In this document: positions 35,901 through 44,064 of the stretch, piece by piece
Layout: every line of letters starts with the position of its first letter
Numbering within the stretch: the first letter of the stretch is position 1
Assembly (NCBI GenBank): GCA_023231065.1
Contig: JALNWE010000001.1
Location: 82,933-146,932 of the forward strand
DNA: 64,000 nucleotides
Direction: 5' to 3'
Origin: Bacteroidales bacterium
Lineage (GTDB): Bacteria > Bacteroidota > Bacteroidia > Bacteroidales > FEN-979
Notes under the pieces: model-generated
The model's database searches: none
Seen by the model: only the letters and a program-made list of their open reading frames with translations
What the model was told of the DNA's origin: nothing
Program-made: the position numbers and the translations under genes

Positions 35901-36265
35901 TCAGGGACCTTTGCAATGAATGTGGAAACTGTGTTACTTTCTGCCCATCTTCCGGACGCCCTTATATGGATAAACCGGGCCTGTCGCTTTCCATTGCTTC
36001 ATTCAACAGGGAGAATGAAGGTTTTCTGATCAGTCACCTACCGGAAAGGGATATCCTTATCTATAAGGAAAAAGAACAGGTCAAAACGCTATACCTGCAA
36101 AACGGAAAATACTATTTCGAAACCGGCCAGGTGAAAGCAGTCCTTGATGAAATAACCTTTCGGTTAATTGAAGTTAACTTTCTCGTCCCCTGTGTTAAAG
36201 AATATCATTTTACCTTTGCCGCGGAAATGAGCATCATCCTCATGGGAATAAGGAGTAAACAATGA
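32906..36265 (+). CDS. ygfK: YgfK family oxidoreductase (urate/selenate-reductase-locus flavoprotein)
   Basis: The protein has 1119 residues. The N-terminal half (about 1-430) is a dihydroorotate-dehydrogenase-like TIM barrel with ITPIGVASGPHTQ and STMHGCPPHEIE. A GltD-like part follows, with CIHAPCKDTCPTNQDIP (near 455), the FAD motif AAIIGAGPAGLSCAW (near 555) and the NAD(P) motif IVIIGGGNTAMDAAR (near 688). Two ferredoxin-like Cys clusters lie near 940-960 (CLYCDELCNICVTVCPN) and 1008-1022 (CNECGNCVTFCPSSG). It is the E. coli YgfK type, tied to anaerobic purine/urate breakdown. The start is uncertain: TTG at 32906 or 32912. It leads a tight operon with the two PLP enzymes and XdhD. Confidence 0.9.
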   Translation: MPLSDKFTPVPFPQLTRLVLGEIKHQRLFGIPGSLFYFPRSSDPFGMNRYGKRLITPIGVASGPHTQLTLNIVAAWLCGARYVELKTIQTLDELTVSKPCIDMQDEGYNCEWSQELKVEQSFHEYLNAWILIHILHRELAFHGPVGTLFNMSVGYNLDGILQEKVQGFFKRMQDCTIELEAAKDSIRNIYPGIDDIEIPSCISNHVTLSTMHGCPPHEIEKIGRYLLLEKKLHTTIKLNPTLLGPDELRGLLNGKLGFSTQVPDSAFDHDLKYPDALKIIESLISAAGPTGLQCGVKLTNTLETVNHKTIFSQQEKMMYMSGRALHPVSINLAKKLQNDFSGMLDISFSGGVDCFNIADVLACGLKPVTFCSDLLKPGGYGRLWQTLDHLRKRFSALNAGSPDEFIILSSGDNKLRLHEASRVNLTRYSAQVADNPSYHKQGFSDPDIKTKRPLSWFDCIHAPCKDTCPTNQDIPGYMYRTAYRDFLGAFDTIFKTNPFPSVTGMICDHPCQIKCTRINYDEPLHIRDIKRFIAEKSHESAVHHPEKKGKTSPKLKAAIIGAGPAGLSCAWFLNLAGFEVHVFEQKKITGGMVSAAIPSFRLTGQAIERDIQRILNAGIVVHDNFSVNQTNFGKIRKEHNLVFIAAGAQSSILLDIEGILSPGVLDPLAFLFAVKNEKIPVIGHHIVIIGGGNTAMDAARTASRLVGPSGKVTIAYRRTRREMPADKGEIKAVQEEGIEIVELVNPEKVKTRNDRVTGLLCSRNTLVTKEKVKGGKDNRPKPVKVDGSEFEIPCDTIIPAIGQKLYIDFLEEDMVRPQPGSYKTQLDHVYIGGDAMRGASTAINAIADGRKAAIEIVSDFGGQMTGKKPENQAFYPDDKGNQPDKDSKEIGYAELIHKKAIRAFGPHPIELPLDQRKNFNLVMSTFSDTEAREEASRCLYCDELCNICVTVCPNLANFCYPVEPVCYHLQKAVRKQDGSIGLEDDNDFRIDQPYQVLNIRDLCNECGNCVTFCPSSGRPYMDKPGLSLSIASFNRENEGFLISHLPERDILIYKEKEQVKTLYLQNGKYYFETGQVKAVLDEITFRLIEVNFLVPCVKEYHFTFAAEMSIILMGIRSKQ

Positions 36266-36314
36266 GGAATGATTTGTTTCATTATTCATTATCAATTATT
36301 AAATAACATAGCTT

Positions 36315-37787
36315 ATGATTTACATTGAAGATCAGGTTGTTGATCAAAAAATATTGCAGAAAGCGGTTGATCGTTATCGCGAGAAAGGGATCATTCTCCC
36401 GACTTTTGCCCAAATGCAAAACCCGGAGTTGATCCCGGAAAAGATCAAGGAAAAATTAAAAAATATTGGATTATGGGATCTTCATCCCCTGAATTTATTC
36501 CGGATCACGTGGAGAAACGAGCCAAAGGCAACAGGAGGGCTTTTTGGCAGTCCTAATTTTCTTGAACTCCCAAAATCCCTGACCGGAACGGATGCGCGGA
36601 TTGTTGTGATGTTAGGGAAGTGGTTCCCGACCGGGGCGCACAAAGTGGGGGCCGCATACGGGTGTTTGGCTCCCAGGATCATCACCGGTCAGTTTGACCC
36701 GACCTATCATAAGGCAGTCTGGCCCTCGACCGGTAATTATTGCAGGGGGGGCGCTTTTGATTCCTATCTGATGGATGTGACGGCGGTTGCCATCCTCCCT
36801 GAAGAGATGAGCCGTGAGCGGTTTGAATGGCTGAAAGAGATCGGGGCTGAGGTTATCGCGACACCCGGATGTGAGTCAAATGTGAAAGAGATCTATGATA
36901 AATGTTGGGAGATCCGCCGTACCCGCAAAGACTGTGTCATCTTTAACCAATTTGAAGAATTCGGTAACTCCTGCTGGCATTATAATATCACCGGTCATGC
37001 CATTGAAGATGTTTATTCCATGATCTCTTCATCAGGGAGCAGATTGGCCGCCTATATATCAGCAACCGGATCAGCCGGGACCATTGCCGCGGGTGACTAC
37101 CTCCGTACCCGCTTCCCTCATATCAAAGTTGTAGCGTCAGAAGCCCTTCAATGTCCCACCTTGCTTTGTAACGGATTCGGTGGTCACCGGATCGAAGGCA
37201 TTGGCGATAAGCATGTCCCCTGGATCCATAATATCAGAAACACCAATGTGGTAACAGCAATCGATGATGAGTATTGTATGCGCCTTTTCCGTCTGTTTAA
37301 TGAGTTTGAAGGCCATGAATATCTGATAAACCAGGGGGTAAACAAAGATTTGCCCGCACAGCTCGGGATGATCGGAATTTCGGGCATTGCCAATATTTTA
37401 TCAGCCATAAAAACGGCTAAATATTTTGATCTCACAAGCGACGACGTCATGATAACCATTGCAACCGATTCGGCTGAAATGTACCGTTCACGGTTGGAAG
37501 GGCTCACCGCTGAAAGAGGGGCATACTCCTTCCTTCAGGCTGCCCGCGATCACGAAAAATGCATGCTGGGCGCCACCGCCGATTTCATGAAAGAACTGAC
37601 CTATACAGATCAGAAAGCCATCCATAACCTCAAGTATTTTACCTGGGTAGAACAGCAGGGAAAAGAGGTTGGGGACCTGCGGCAGTTATGGGATGACCGT
37701 ACCCTTTGGCCCCGTATATTCAGTCAGTCTTCCCGTTGGGATGAACTTATCCATGAGTTTAATGACAGAACCGGCTTGTTAAAATAG
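36315..37787 (+). CDS. PLP fold-type II enzyme of unknown substrate (purine locus)
   Basis: This 490-residue protein belongs to the cysteine-synthase/tryptophan-synthase-beta superfamily. The probable Schiff-base lysine is in PTGAHKVGAAYG (about residue 104). WPSTGNYCRGGAFD (about 134-147) is the substrate-carboxylate loop, and ATGSAGTIAAGD (about 249-260) is the phosphate-binding glycine loop. It does not look like E. coli YgeX (diaminopropionate ammonia-lyase), whose lysine lies in a different context. The tight position between ygfK and a threonine-synthase-like gene, followed by xdhD, suggests a lyase step in urate degradation. I do not recognise the exact family. Confidence 0.78.
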   Translation: MIYIEDQVVDQKILQKAVDRYREKGIILPTFAQMQNPELIPEKIKEKLKNIGLWDLHPLNLFRITWRNEPKATGGLFGSPNFLELPKSLTGTDARIVVMLGKWFPTGAHKVGAAYGCLAPRIITGQFDPTYHKAVWPSTGNYCRGGAFDSYLMDVTAVAILPEEMSRERFEWLKEIGAEVIATPGCESNVKEIYDKCWEIRRTRKDCVIFNQFEEFGNSCWHYNITGHAIEDVYSMISSSGSRLAAYISATGSAGTIAAGDYLRTRFPHIKVVASEALQCPTLLCNGFGGHRIEGIGDKHVPWIHNIRNTNVVTAIDDEYCMRLFRLFNEFEGHEYLINQGVNKDLPAQLGMIGISGIANILSAIKTAKYFDLTSDDVMITIATDSAEMYRSRLEGLTAERGAYSFLQAARDHEKCMLGATADFMKELTYTDQKAIHNLKYFTWVEQQGKEVGDLRQLWDDRTLWPRIFSQSSRWDELIHEFNDRTGLLK

Positions 37788-37790
37788 ACA

Positions 37791-39077
37791 ATGAACAGCA
37801 AATTCCATTATGAATGTTGTAACTGCGGGAAAACCTTTGAAACCGATGATGCAATATACCTGTGTCCGGATTGTGAACGGATGGGCCGACCTGGGATCCC
37901 CCCCCTGGGCGTATTGAAAACGGTTTACGATTATGCGAGGATAAGGAATGGATGTAAGCCGGATATATTGTTTACCCGGTTGAAACGCGAACGGTTTCTC
38001 CCATTGCTTCCTTTGCGTGATTTGAGGGGATGGACTCCTTTGAGAATCGGGGATACGCCAATGTATCAATTGGATCCGGCCTCAATCTTACCGACCGGAG
38101 ATTTGACTGATAGCCACCCGGGCAAATGTTCCTGTGGGATATTTGTAAAAGATGATTCTCAAAATCCTACTTTTTCGTTCAAAGACCGCGCTTCAGCGTT
38201 GGTTTCCGCGTGGGCTGCCGAGCACAAAACCGGAACGATCATTGCCGCATCTACCGGTAACGCCGGGTCTTCCCTGGCCGGCATCTGTGCCTCCCTGCAT
38301 CAAAAAGCAATGATCTTCGTCCCGGCCTCCGCCCCTTTGGCAAAACTGACCCAGATTGTCATGTATGGAGCCCGCATCATTCCTGTTAAAGGAAATTATG
38401 ATGTGGCCTTTGACCTCAGCATTAAAGCTTCGGGGATATTCGGATTCTATAACCGGAATACCGCCTATAATCCATTTACCATAGAAGGAAAAAAGATTGT
38501 GGCATTCGAAATCTACGAGCAACTTGGCCATAAGATTCCTGATCGTATTTTTATTCCGGTTGGCGATGGAGTCATTCTTTCAGGGGCCTATAAGGGATTT
38601 GAGGATATGCTGAATCTCGGGATCATTGAACGTATGCCGGTCCTGGTTGCGGTTCAGGCTGAAGGGAGCCGGAATCTGATTGATAATCTCAACAGGGATG
38701 AATTCATTTCATTCCCTTCCGATACCATTGCGGATTCTATCTCGGTGGATGTCCCCCGTAATTTTTATATGACCGCCGGCTACCTTCGAAAATATAACGG
38801 GGAAACCATGGCGGTGACTGATAAAGAAATCCTTGAAGCTTCTTCTTTTATCGCTAAAAACCTTGGAATGTTTTCCGAACCTGCCGCTGCAGCTGCTTTT
38901 GCAGGGTTAATCAAGTACATACAGGATGGAAAGCCCGGACCGGGATCCAGGAATGTTGTATTGCTGACCGGTAGCGGACTTAAGGATCTACAATCAGTAA
39001 AACCTTTGATCCATTTGCCTGAACCCTTTAATCCCGATACGGACACCCTGGAATATCTTTTCGATAAAACCTGCTAA
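37791..39077 (+). CDS. Threonine-synthase-like PLP enzyme (purine locus)
   Basis: This 428-residue protein has an N-terminal zinc ribbon (CCNCGKTF and CPDCE, residues 9-30), as in threonine synthases. The Schiff-base lysine is in PTFSFKDRAS (about residue 129). ASTGNAGSSLAGIC is the substrate loop, and IPVGDGVILSGAYKGF the phosphate-binding region. It starts 3 bases after the preceding PLP gene and ends 1 base before xdhD, so translation is probably coupled. A true threonine synthase would normally lie with thrA/thrB; here the context points to an ammonia-lyase or replacement reaction on a purine-breakdown intermediate. Both roles remain possible. Confidence 0.78.
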   Translation: MNSKFHYECCNCGKTFETDDAIYLCPDCERMGRPGIPPLGVLKTVYDYARIRNGCKPDILFTRLKRERFLPLLPLRDLRGWTPLRIGDTPMYQLDPASILPTGDLTDSHPGKCSCGIFVKDDSQNPTFSFKDRASALVSAWAAEHKTGTIIAASTGNAGSSLAGICASLHQKAMIFVPASAPLAKLTQIVMYGARIIPVKGNYDVAFDLSIKASGIFGFYNRNTAYNPFTIEGKKIVAFEIYEQLGHKIPDRIFIPVGDGVILSGAYKGFEDMLNLGIIERMPVLVAVQAEGSRNLIDNLNRDEFISFPSDTIADSISVDVPRNFYMTAGYLRKYNGETMAVTDKEILEASSFIAKNLGMFSEPAAAAAFAGLIKYIQDGKPGPGSRNVVLLTGSGLKDLQSVKPLIHLPEPFNPDTDTLEYLFDKTC

Positions 39078-39078
39078 A

Positions 39079-41790
39079 ATGGTTACTTTTTTCCTGAACG
39101 AACGTCTTGTTGTTTTCAACGGGGATGCAAACAGTTCCCTGCTTCATTTTCTAAGGAATGAAGAAAAAATCACTTCGGTTAAAGACGGTTGTTCCGGCCA
39201 GGCTGCCTGCGGGGCCTGCCTGGTTGAGATCAACGGGAAAGCAAAATTATCCTGCACACAAAAAATCAAATATCTCGAAGGAGCCCGGATCCTGACCCTT
39301 GAAGGGATCCCCGGAGCGGTGAGGGATGTCATTGCTAAAGCTTATGTTGCCAAAGGAGCAGTGCAATGCGGTTTCTGCACGCCGGGACTGATCATGCGAA
39401 CCAAGATCCTGTTTGAGGAAAATCCTTTCCCTGACCGGGAACAGATTAAAAAAGCAATCAATCTTAATTTATGCCGGTGTACCGGATATATCAAAATTGT
39501 AGAAGCTATAGAAACAGCTTTGGAAAAGCTCCGTCAGTGTTCTCATGCTGACCATAATTATGGTCATGATGATACCGGGGAATCTCAGGGATCCCTGGAA
39601 GATTCCTCGCCTGGTCAACATTCCGAAAACAATTTTCACCCTGTTCCAGGAGGAATCGGTCATCGTCTCACAAAATTCCAGGCTTATGAGACAGCGCTGG
39701 GGAAGAGGCTATTTGTCGATGATATGGTTGTGGATGGCATGTTGTCCGGGGCTTTACGCTTCAGTGACCATCCACGGGCACGGGTTCTGACCATCGATGT
39801 CAGCGATGCCATGAAAATGGAAGGGGTCGAAAAAATTTTCACGGCCTCAGATATTCCTGGTGATCGTTTCACAGGGCTTATGTTCAACGATTGGCCCCTG
39901 ATGATCGCCCTGGGCGAAACCACCCGGTACATAGGGGATGTCATCGCCGGGGTGGTGGCAACAAATGAATACACCGCGAGGGAAGCGGCAAAGCGGATAC
40001 ATGTAACGTATGAGATCCTGGAACCGGTAACTGATGTTCACCGGGCCCTGAAACCTGACGCTCCCGGAGTACATCCTGGGAGGTCAAATCTTTTAGAGAA
40101 ATGCATTGTACAACGAGGTGGCCAGGTTGACCAGGTTTTCAAAGAGTCCAGATATACAGTTTCTGGAATTTATGAGACCCAGCGTATCGAACATGCATTT
40201 CTTGAACCTGAGGCCGCCATTGCAACGCCGTTTGAAAACGGGATACATTTGTACAGTCAGGGACAGGGTATTTATGTTGATCAGGGCCAGGTTGCCTCGC
40301 TCCTGGGACTTGGTGAGGATCAGGTGAGGGTAACGCTGGTACCTTGTGGCGGAGGGTTTGGAGGGCGCGAAGATATGACTGTTCAGGGGCATGCCTCCCT
40401 CTTTGCATGGTTGATGAAAAAACCCGTGAAAGTTCATCTTACGCGTGAAGAATCCATTATCATGCATCCCAAACGCCATCCGGTTTGGATGGATATCAAA
40501 CTGGGTTGCGATGACGAAGGTAAACTGACCGCTTTAAAGCTCAAAGCCATCGGTGATACAGGAGCTTACGCTTCAGTCGGAAATAAAGTCATGGAGCGGG
40601 TTGCAGGACATGCCAGTGGTGGCTATCATATTCCCAATGTTGATATTGAATCGCTCACTGTTTATACCAACAACATTCCATCTGGCGCCATGCGCGGTTT
40701 TGGCGCAAATCAGGCAACATTTTCCCTGGAGAGCTGTATCGATGAACTTTGTGCCAGGGGAGGTTTTGATCGCTGGAAGTTCCGGTTTGACAATGCCCTG
40801 GAAGAAGGCAAAATGACGGCTACGGGACAAATATTGGGTAAAGGCGTTGGCATTAAAGCCTGTTTACTCGCACTCAAGGATAAATTTTATGCTGCCAGAT
40901 TTGCGGGAATAGCTTGTGGTATAAAAAATTCCGGCGTCGGGAACGGCATGACCGATTTCAGTGATGTACGCATTACCATTACTGAAAACGGACGGGTTTT
41001 AATTGAGCATGGCTGGACAGAAATGGGACAGGGAATTCAGAACATGGCCATCCAAACCCTTTGCGAGGAAACCGGCATCAACGCTGATCTTATCGATGTC
41101 GTGACTGATACGCAAACCGGACTACCTACCGGCATGACCACTTCCTCGCGCGCCACAGCCCTGTTAGGGAATGCCATCATTGATGCCGCTATATCCCTCC
41201 GGGAAGATTTGCAAAGTATAGCACATTGGAAAAGAGAGTCAACTGATATTGGAGTTGCCCAATTACAAAGACAATTAAAGTTACTGGCTGGACATAGTTA
41301 CACCGGAAAATATTATTGTGACTGGACCACCAAACCTGGTGCGCCGGTCAACAAAATCGTGACCCATTATTCCTATGGCTATGCGGCACAGCTGGTGGTT
41401 TTAGATGAAACAGGCAGAATTACAAAAGTTTATGCAGCCCATGATGCTGGCAAGATCATGAACCCCATGCTGTTCGAAGGCCAGATCCAAGGCGCCGTTC
41501 ATATGGGTATTGGCTATGCCATGACAGAAGAACTTCCCATGCAAGGCGGAAGGCTTATCAGCACAAAATTGCGTGATTGCGGGGTATTGACAGCCATGCA
41601 AACGCCTGAAATCGAAGTGATCGGGATAGAAGAAGCCGACCCCGTGGGCCCATACGGAGCAAAAGGCATTGGGGAAATCGGATTGGTCCCTACCGCGGCT
41701 GCCGTAGCTAACGCATTATGCGCGTTCGACGGCATCCGGAGAAAGAAATTGCCGATGAAGCCCAACTATCTGCAAAATATCGTGAAATAA
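39079..41790 (+). CDS. xdhD: XdhD-like molybdenum hydroxylase ([2Fe-2S] plus Mo-binding fusion)
   Basis: This 903-residue protein has two N-terminal [2Fe-2S] domains: a plant-type cluster in CSGQAACGACLVE (about 38-50) and CGFCTPGLI/NLCRCTGY (about 99-140). After a linker with no FAD domain comes the molybdopterin domain. It includes VPCGGGFGGRED, PSGAMRGFGANQ, GWTEMGQGIQNMA and the catalytic-glutamate region GAKGIGEIGLVP. This is the organisation of E. coli XdhD and the selenium-dependent xanthine dehydrogenase group. Lacking FAD, it needs an electron partner; YgfK in the same operon could be that. No in-frame TGA is seen, so there is no sign of selenocysteine. Substrate may be xanthine, urate or a relative. 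Confidence 0.88.
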   Translation: MVTFFLNERLVVFNGDANSSLLHFLRNEEKITSVKDGCSGQAACGACLVEINGKAKLSCTQKIKYLEGARILTLEGIPGAVRDVIAKAYVAKGAVQCGFCTPGLIMRTKILFEENPFPDREQIKKAINLNLCRCTGYIKIVEAIETALEKLRQCSHADHNYGHDDTGESQGSLEDSSPGQHSENNFHPVPGGIGHRLTKFQAYETALGKRLFVDDMVVDGMLSGALRFSDHPRARVLTIDVSDAMKMEGVEKIFTASDIPGDRFTGLMFNDWPLMIALGETTRYIGDVIAGVVATNEYTAREAAKRIHVTYEILEPVTDVHRALKPDAPGVHPGRSNLLEKCIVQRGGQVDQVFKESRYTVSGIYETQRIEHAFLEPEAAIATPFENGIHLYSQGQGIYVDQGQVASLLGLGEDQVRVTLVPCGGGFGGREDMTVQGHASLFAWLMKKPVKVHLTREESIIMHPKRHPVWMDIKLGCDDEGKLTALKLKAIGDTGAYASVGNKVMERVAGHASGGYHIPNVDIESLTVYTNNIPSGAMRGFGANQATFSLESCIDELCARGGFDRWKFRFDNALEEGKMTATGQILGKGVGIKACLLALKDKFYAARFAGIACGIKNSGVGNGMTDFSDVRITITENGRVLIEHGWTEMGQGIQNMAIQTLCEETGINADLIDVVTDTQTGLPTGMTTSSRATALLGNAIIDAAISLREDLQSIAHWKRESTDIGVAQLQRQLKLLAGHSYTGKYYCDWTTKPGAPVNKIVTHYSYGYAAQLVVLDETGRITKVYAAHDAGKIMNPMLFEGQIQGAVHMGIGYAMTEELPMQGGRLISTKLRDCGVLTAMQTPEIEVIGIEEADPVGPYGAKGIGEIGLVPTAAAVANALCAFDGIRRKKLPMKPNYLQNIVK

Positions 41791-41883
41791 TTACAAAACC
41801 ATAATTTTATAATCCATTACATTTCATCATTTCCCGGACCAGATAAACAGATTTATAAAAGCAGGGACAACATTCATATTTTT

Positions 41884-41891
41884 TATATTTG
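41884..41891 (+). promoter_or_regulatory. -7 element upstream of the LytS-like kinase gene
   Basis: TATATTTG fits TAnnTTTG, 36 bases before the kinase ATG, in the 137-base gap after xdhD. No TTG occurs at the -33 spacing. It suggests a separate promoter for the kinase-ssnA pair. Confidence 0.42.
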
Positions 41892-41927
41892 TGAGAATTT
41901 TTTAACTTTATTCACCAATATCATCGA

Positions 41928-44048
41928 ATGTCATACTTTATGAATCCCGAACTGATCTTAGGCCTTATTCATAATATAGCCCTACTGATCGCGATGGGCC
42001 TGCTCGGAGGGTTTTATTGGAAAAAAGAAGACAGTCAACTTACACTTACCGACAAATTTCTGACCGGTTTGTTGTTGGGCGGGATCGGAATGGTGATCAT
42101 GTTGACGCCCTGGATTTTAGTCCCAGGTCTTGTATTTGATACACGATCGGTGCTGCTATCTGTTTCAGGGCTCTTCTTCGGCCCTATTCCTACTTTTACT
42201 GCAATCCTGATCACCGGCGCCTACCGCCTTTTCACGGGAGGGCCTGGCCTCTGGATGGGTATTGGAGTTATTATCTCGTCGGGGATCATCGGGATCCTCT
42301 GGAAACAATTTCGTCCCGGTTGGAAGGAAAAACATCCTGTGTTGGAACTGTTGCTTCTTGGTTTGGTTGTGCATCTGATCATGTTATCATTAACAATGCT
42401 GTTGCCTAAAGAAAGTTTTTTATCAACCATTAAACTCATTGCGCTACCTGTTCTAACTATTTATCCCGTCGGAACAATCCTGTTCGGATTACTAATGCTC
42501 AGCAGGTACAAACACTATGAGACCAAACGCGCCCTGCACCGCAGCGAAGAAAAGTTCAGGCAACTCTTTGAGAAAAGCGATGTCATGATGATGTTGGTTG
42601 AACCTGAGACCGGGCAAATCATTGATGCCAATGAAGCCGCTGCGCGGTTCTATGGCTATTCCACCGAAAAGCTAAGAACAATGAATGCTGTTGAACTCAA
42701 CACATCCATTCCCGACACGGCATCCGGGATGCCACAAAAAGCATTAATGAATGGGGTGAAATATTTTGAGGTCCATCAACGCGCGGCTAATGGCGAAGAG
42801 AGGATGGTTGAGGTACATACCTCTCCGATCGTGGTCCGCGATCATACTGTATTATTTTCCATCACCCATGAAATCACTGACCGGAAAAAAGCAGAAGAAG
42901 CTCTGCTTTCCGCTAAAGAAAGAGCCGAGGAAAGTGACCGGCTGAAATCGACTTTTCTGGCTACCATGAGCCATGAATTGAGGACCCCGCTGAACGCCAT
43001 CATTGGATTCAGCGACTTATTGTATGAAGGCCAGGAAACGGACAACGTTCAAAAATTTGCCAAAACCATTCTGGATAGCGGTAGACATCTCCTTTCCATC
43101 ATTGAATCAATTTTTGATATTGCCTTGCTACAATCCAAGCAATCTAAAGTTACCATTACCACATTCCAGCTTAGTGAATTCTTTTCAAATATCAGTCAAT
43201 ACCTGATCATCGAGAAAAAAAGGAAGAAAAAACAACATCTTCAGTCCTTTTATAACCCGGATCCTGCCTATCCGGAAATCACCATTCAATCCGACAGAAT
43301 AAAGCTTATTCAACTTGTAAGCAACCTGCTGAATAATGCCCTGAAATATACTTACGAAGGAAGGATCGATTATGGGTATTCAGTTAATGATCAGGACATC
43401 ACCATTTTTGTCAAAGATACCGGGATCGGAATTCCGGCAGATAAAATCAAAACAGTATTTAAGATCTTTATGCAAGGTGACGATTCACTTACGCGTAAAC
43501 ATGGAGGCATGGGATTGGGCCTTGCTATTTGCCAGGAAATTGCAAACCTGCTGAATGGGCGCCTCTGGATTGAGTCAGAGGAAGGGAAAGGTTCGGCATT
43601 CTTTTTTAAGCTGGATCAGGTTGTGGTGGATGGACCAGGTATTCAAAATAAAACTAATTCATGTATGCCCAGCCCTGACCTCTCCCATAAAACGATCCTT
43701 ATTGTGGATGATCTGGTTGATAATACAATCCTGTTGACCCGGATCCTGGCAGAAACAAAAGCGCAGATAATTTCCGCCGACAGTGGCAACAAAGCGATCT
43801 TACTGGTTCAGGAAAATCCGGATATTGACCTGGTACTGATGGATATCAAGATGCCGGGATTAAATGGTTATGACGCTACCCGATCTATCCATTCCTTCCG
43901 CCCGAAACTTCCAGTTATCGCTCAAACAGCTTATGCATTCAATGAAGACCGGGTATCGGCTTTTGCCGCAGGTTGTACTGACTTTATTTCCAAACCCATT
44001 CAAAAACAGAAATTATTTGAAATCCTACAAAAACATTTCACCAATTGA
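41928..44048 (+). CDS. LytS-type 5TM / PAS hybrid sensor histidine kinase
   Basis: This 706-residue protein has an N-terminal membrane region of six or so helices (residues 8-192) resembling the 5TMR-LYT domain, with RSVLLSVSGLFFGPIP and GAYRLFTGGPG. A PAS domain (about 205-320) follows. The histidine kinase core has H349 in MSHELRTPLN and the ATPase motifs DTGIGIPADK and GGMGLGLAIC (about 510-540). A C-terminal receiver domain carries D639 in VLMDIKMPG. An alternative start is the ATG at 41940. The stop is 16 bases from the ssnA ATG and the gene sits behind xdhD, so the kinase probably senses a purine-related or redox signal. No DNA-binding output partner is adjacent. Confidence 0.88.
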   Translation: MSYFMNPELILGLIHNIALLIAMGLLGGFYWKKEDSQLTLTDKFLTGLLLGGIGMVIMLTPWILVPGLVFDTRSVLLSVSGLFFGPIPTFTAILITGAYRLFTGGPGLWMGIGVIISSGIIGILWKQFRPGWKEKHPVLELLLLGLVVHLIMLSLTMLLPKESFLSTIKLIALPVLTIYPVGTILFGLLMLSRYKHYETKRALHRSEEKFRQLFEKSDVMMMLVEPETGQIIDANEAAARFYGYSTEKLRTMNAVELNTSIPDTASGMPQKALMNGVKYFEVHQRAANGEERMVEVHTSPIVVRDHTVLFSITHEITDRKKAEEALLSAKERAEESDRLKSTFLATMSHELRTPLNAIIGFSDLLYEGQETDNVQKFAKTILDSGRHLLSIIESIFDIALLQSKQSKVTITTFQLSEFFSNISQYLIIEKKRKKKQHLQSFYNPDPAYPEITIQSDRIKLIQLVSNLLNNALKYTYEGRIDYGYSVNDQDITIFVKDTGIGIPADKIKTVFKIFMQGDDSLTRKHGGMGLGLAICQEIANLLNGRLWIESEEGKGSAFFFKLDQVVVDGPGIQNKTNSCMPSPDLSHKTILIVDDLVDNTILLTRILAETKAQIISADSGNKAILLVQENPDIDLVLMDIKMPGLNGYDATRSIHSFRPKLPVIAQTAYAFNEDRVSAFAAGCTDFISKPIQKQKLFEILQKHFTN

Positions 44049-44064
44049 CCCTGACGGAAATCCA

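Noticed and set aside
37791..39077. Calling this gene thrC with confidence
   Set aside because: The zinc ribbon and SFKDR lysine motif fit threonine synthase, but the tight placement in the purine operon makes a different substrate equally likely.
39079..41790. Selenocysteine in the XdhD-like enzyme
   Set aside because: The frame is free of in-frame TGA; selenium in this family is a labile cofactor, not selenocysteine.
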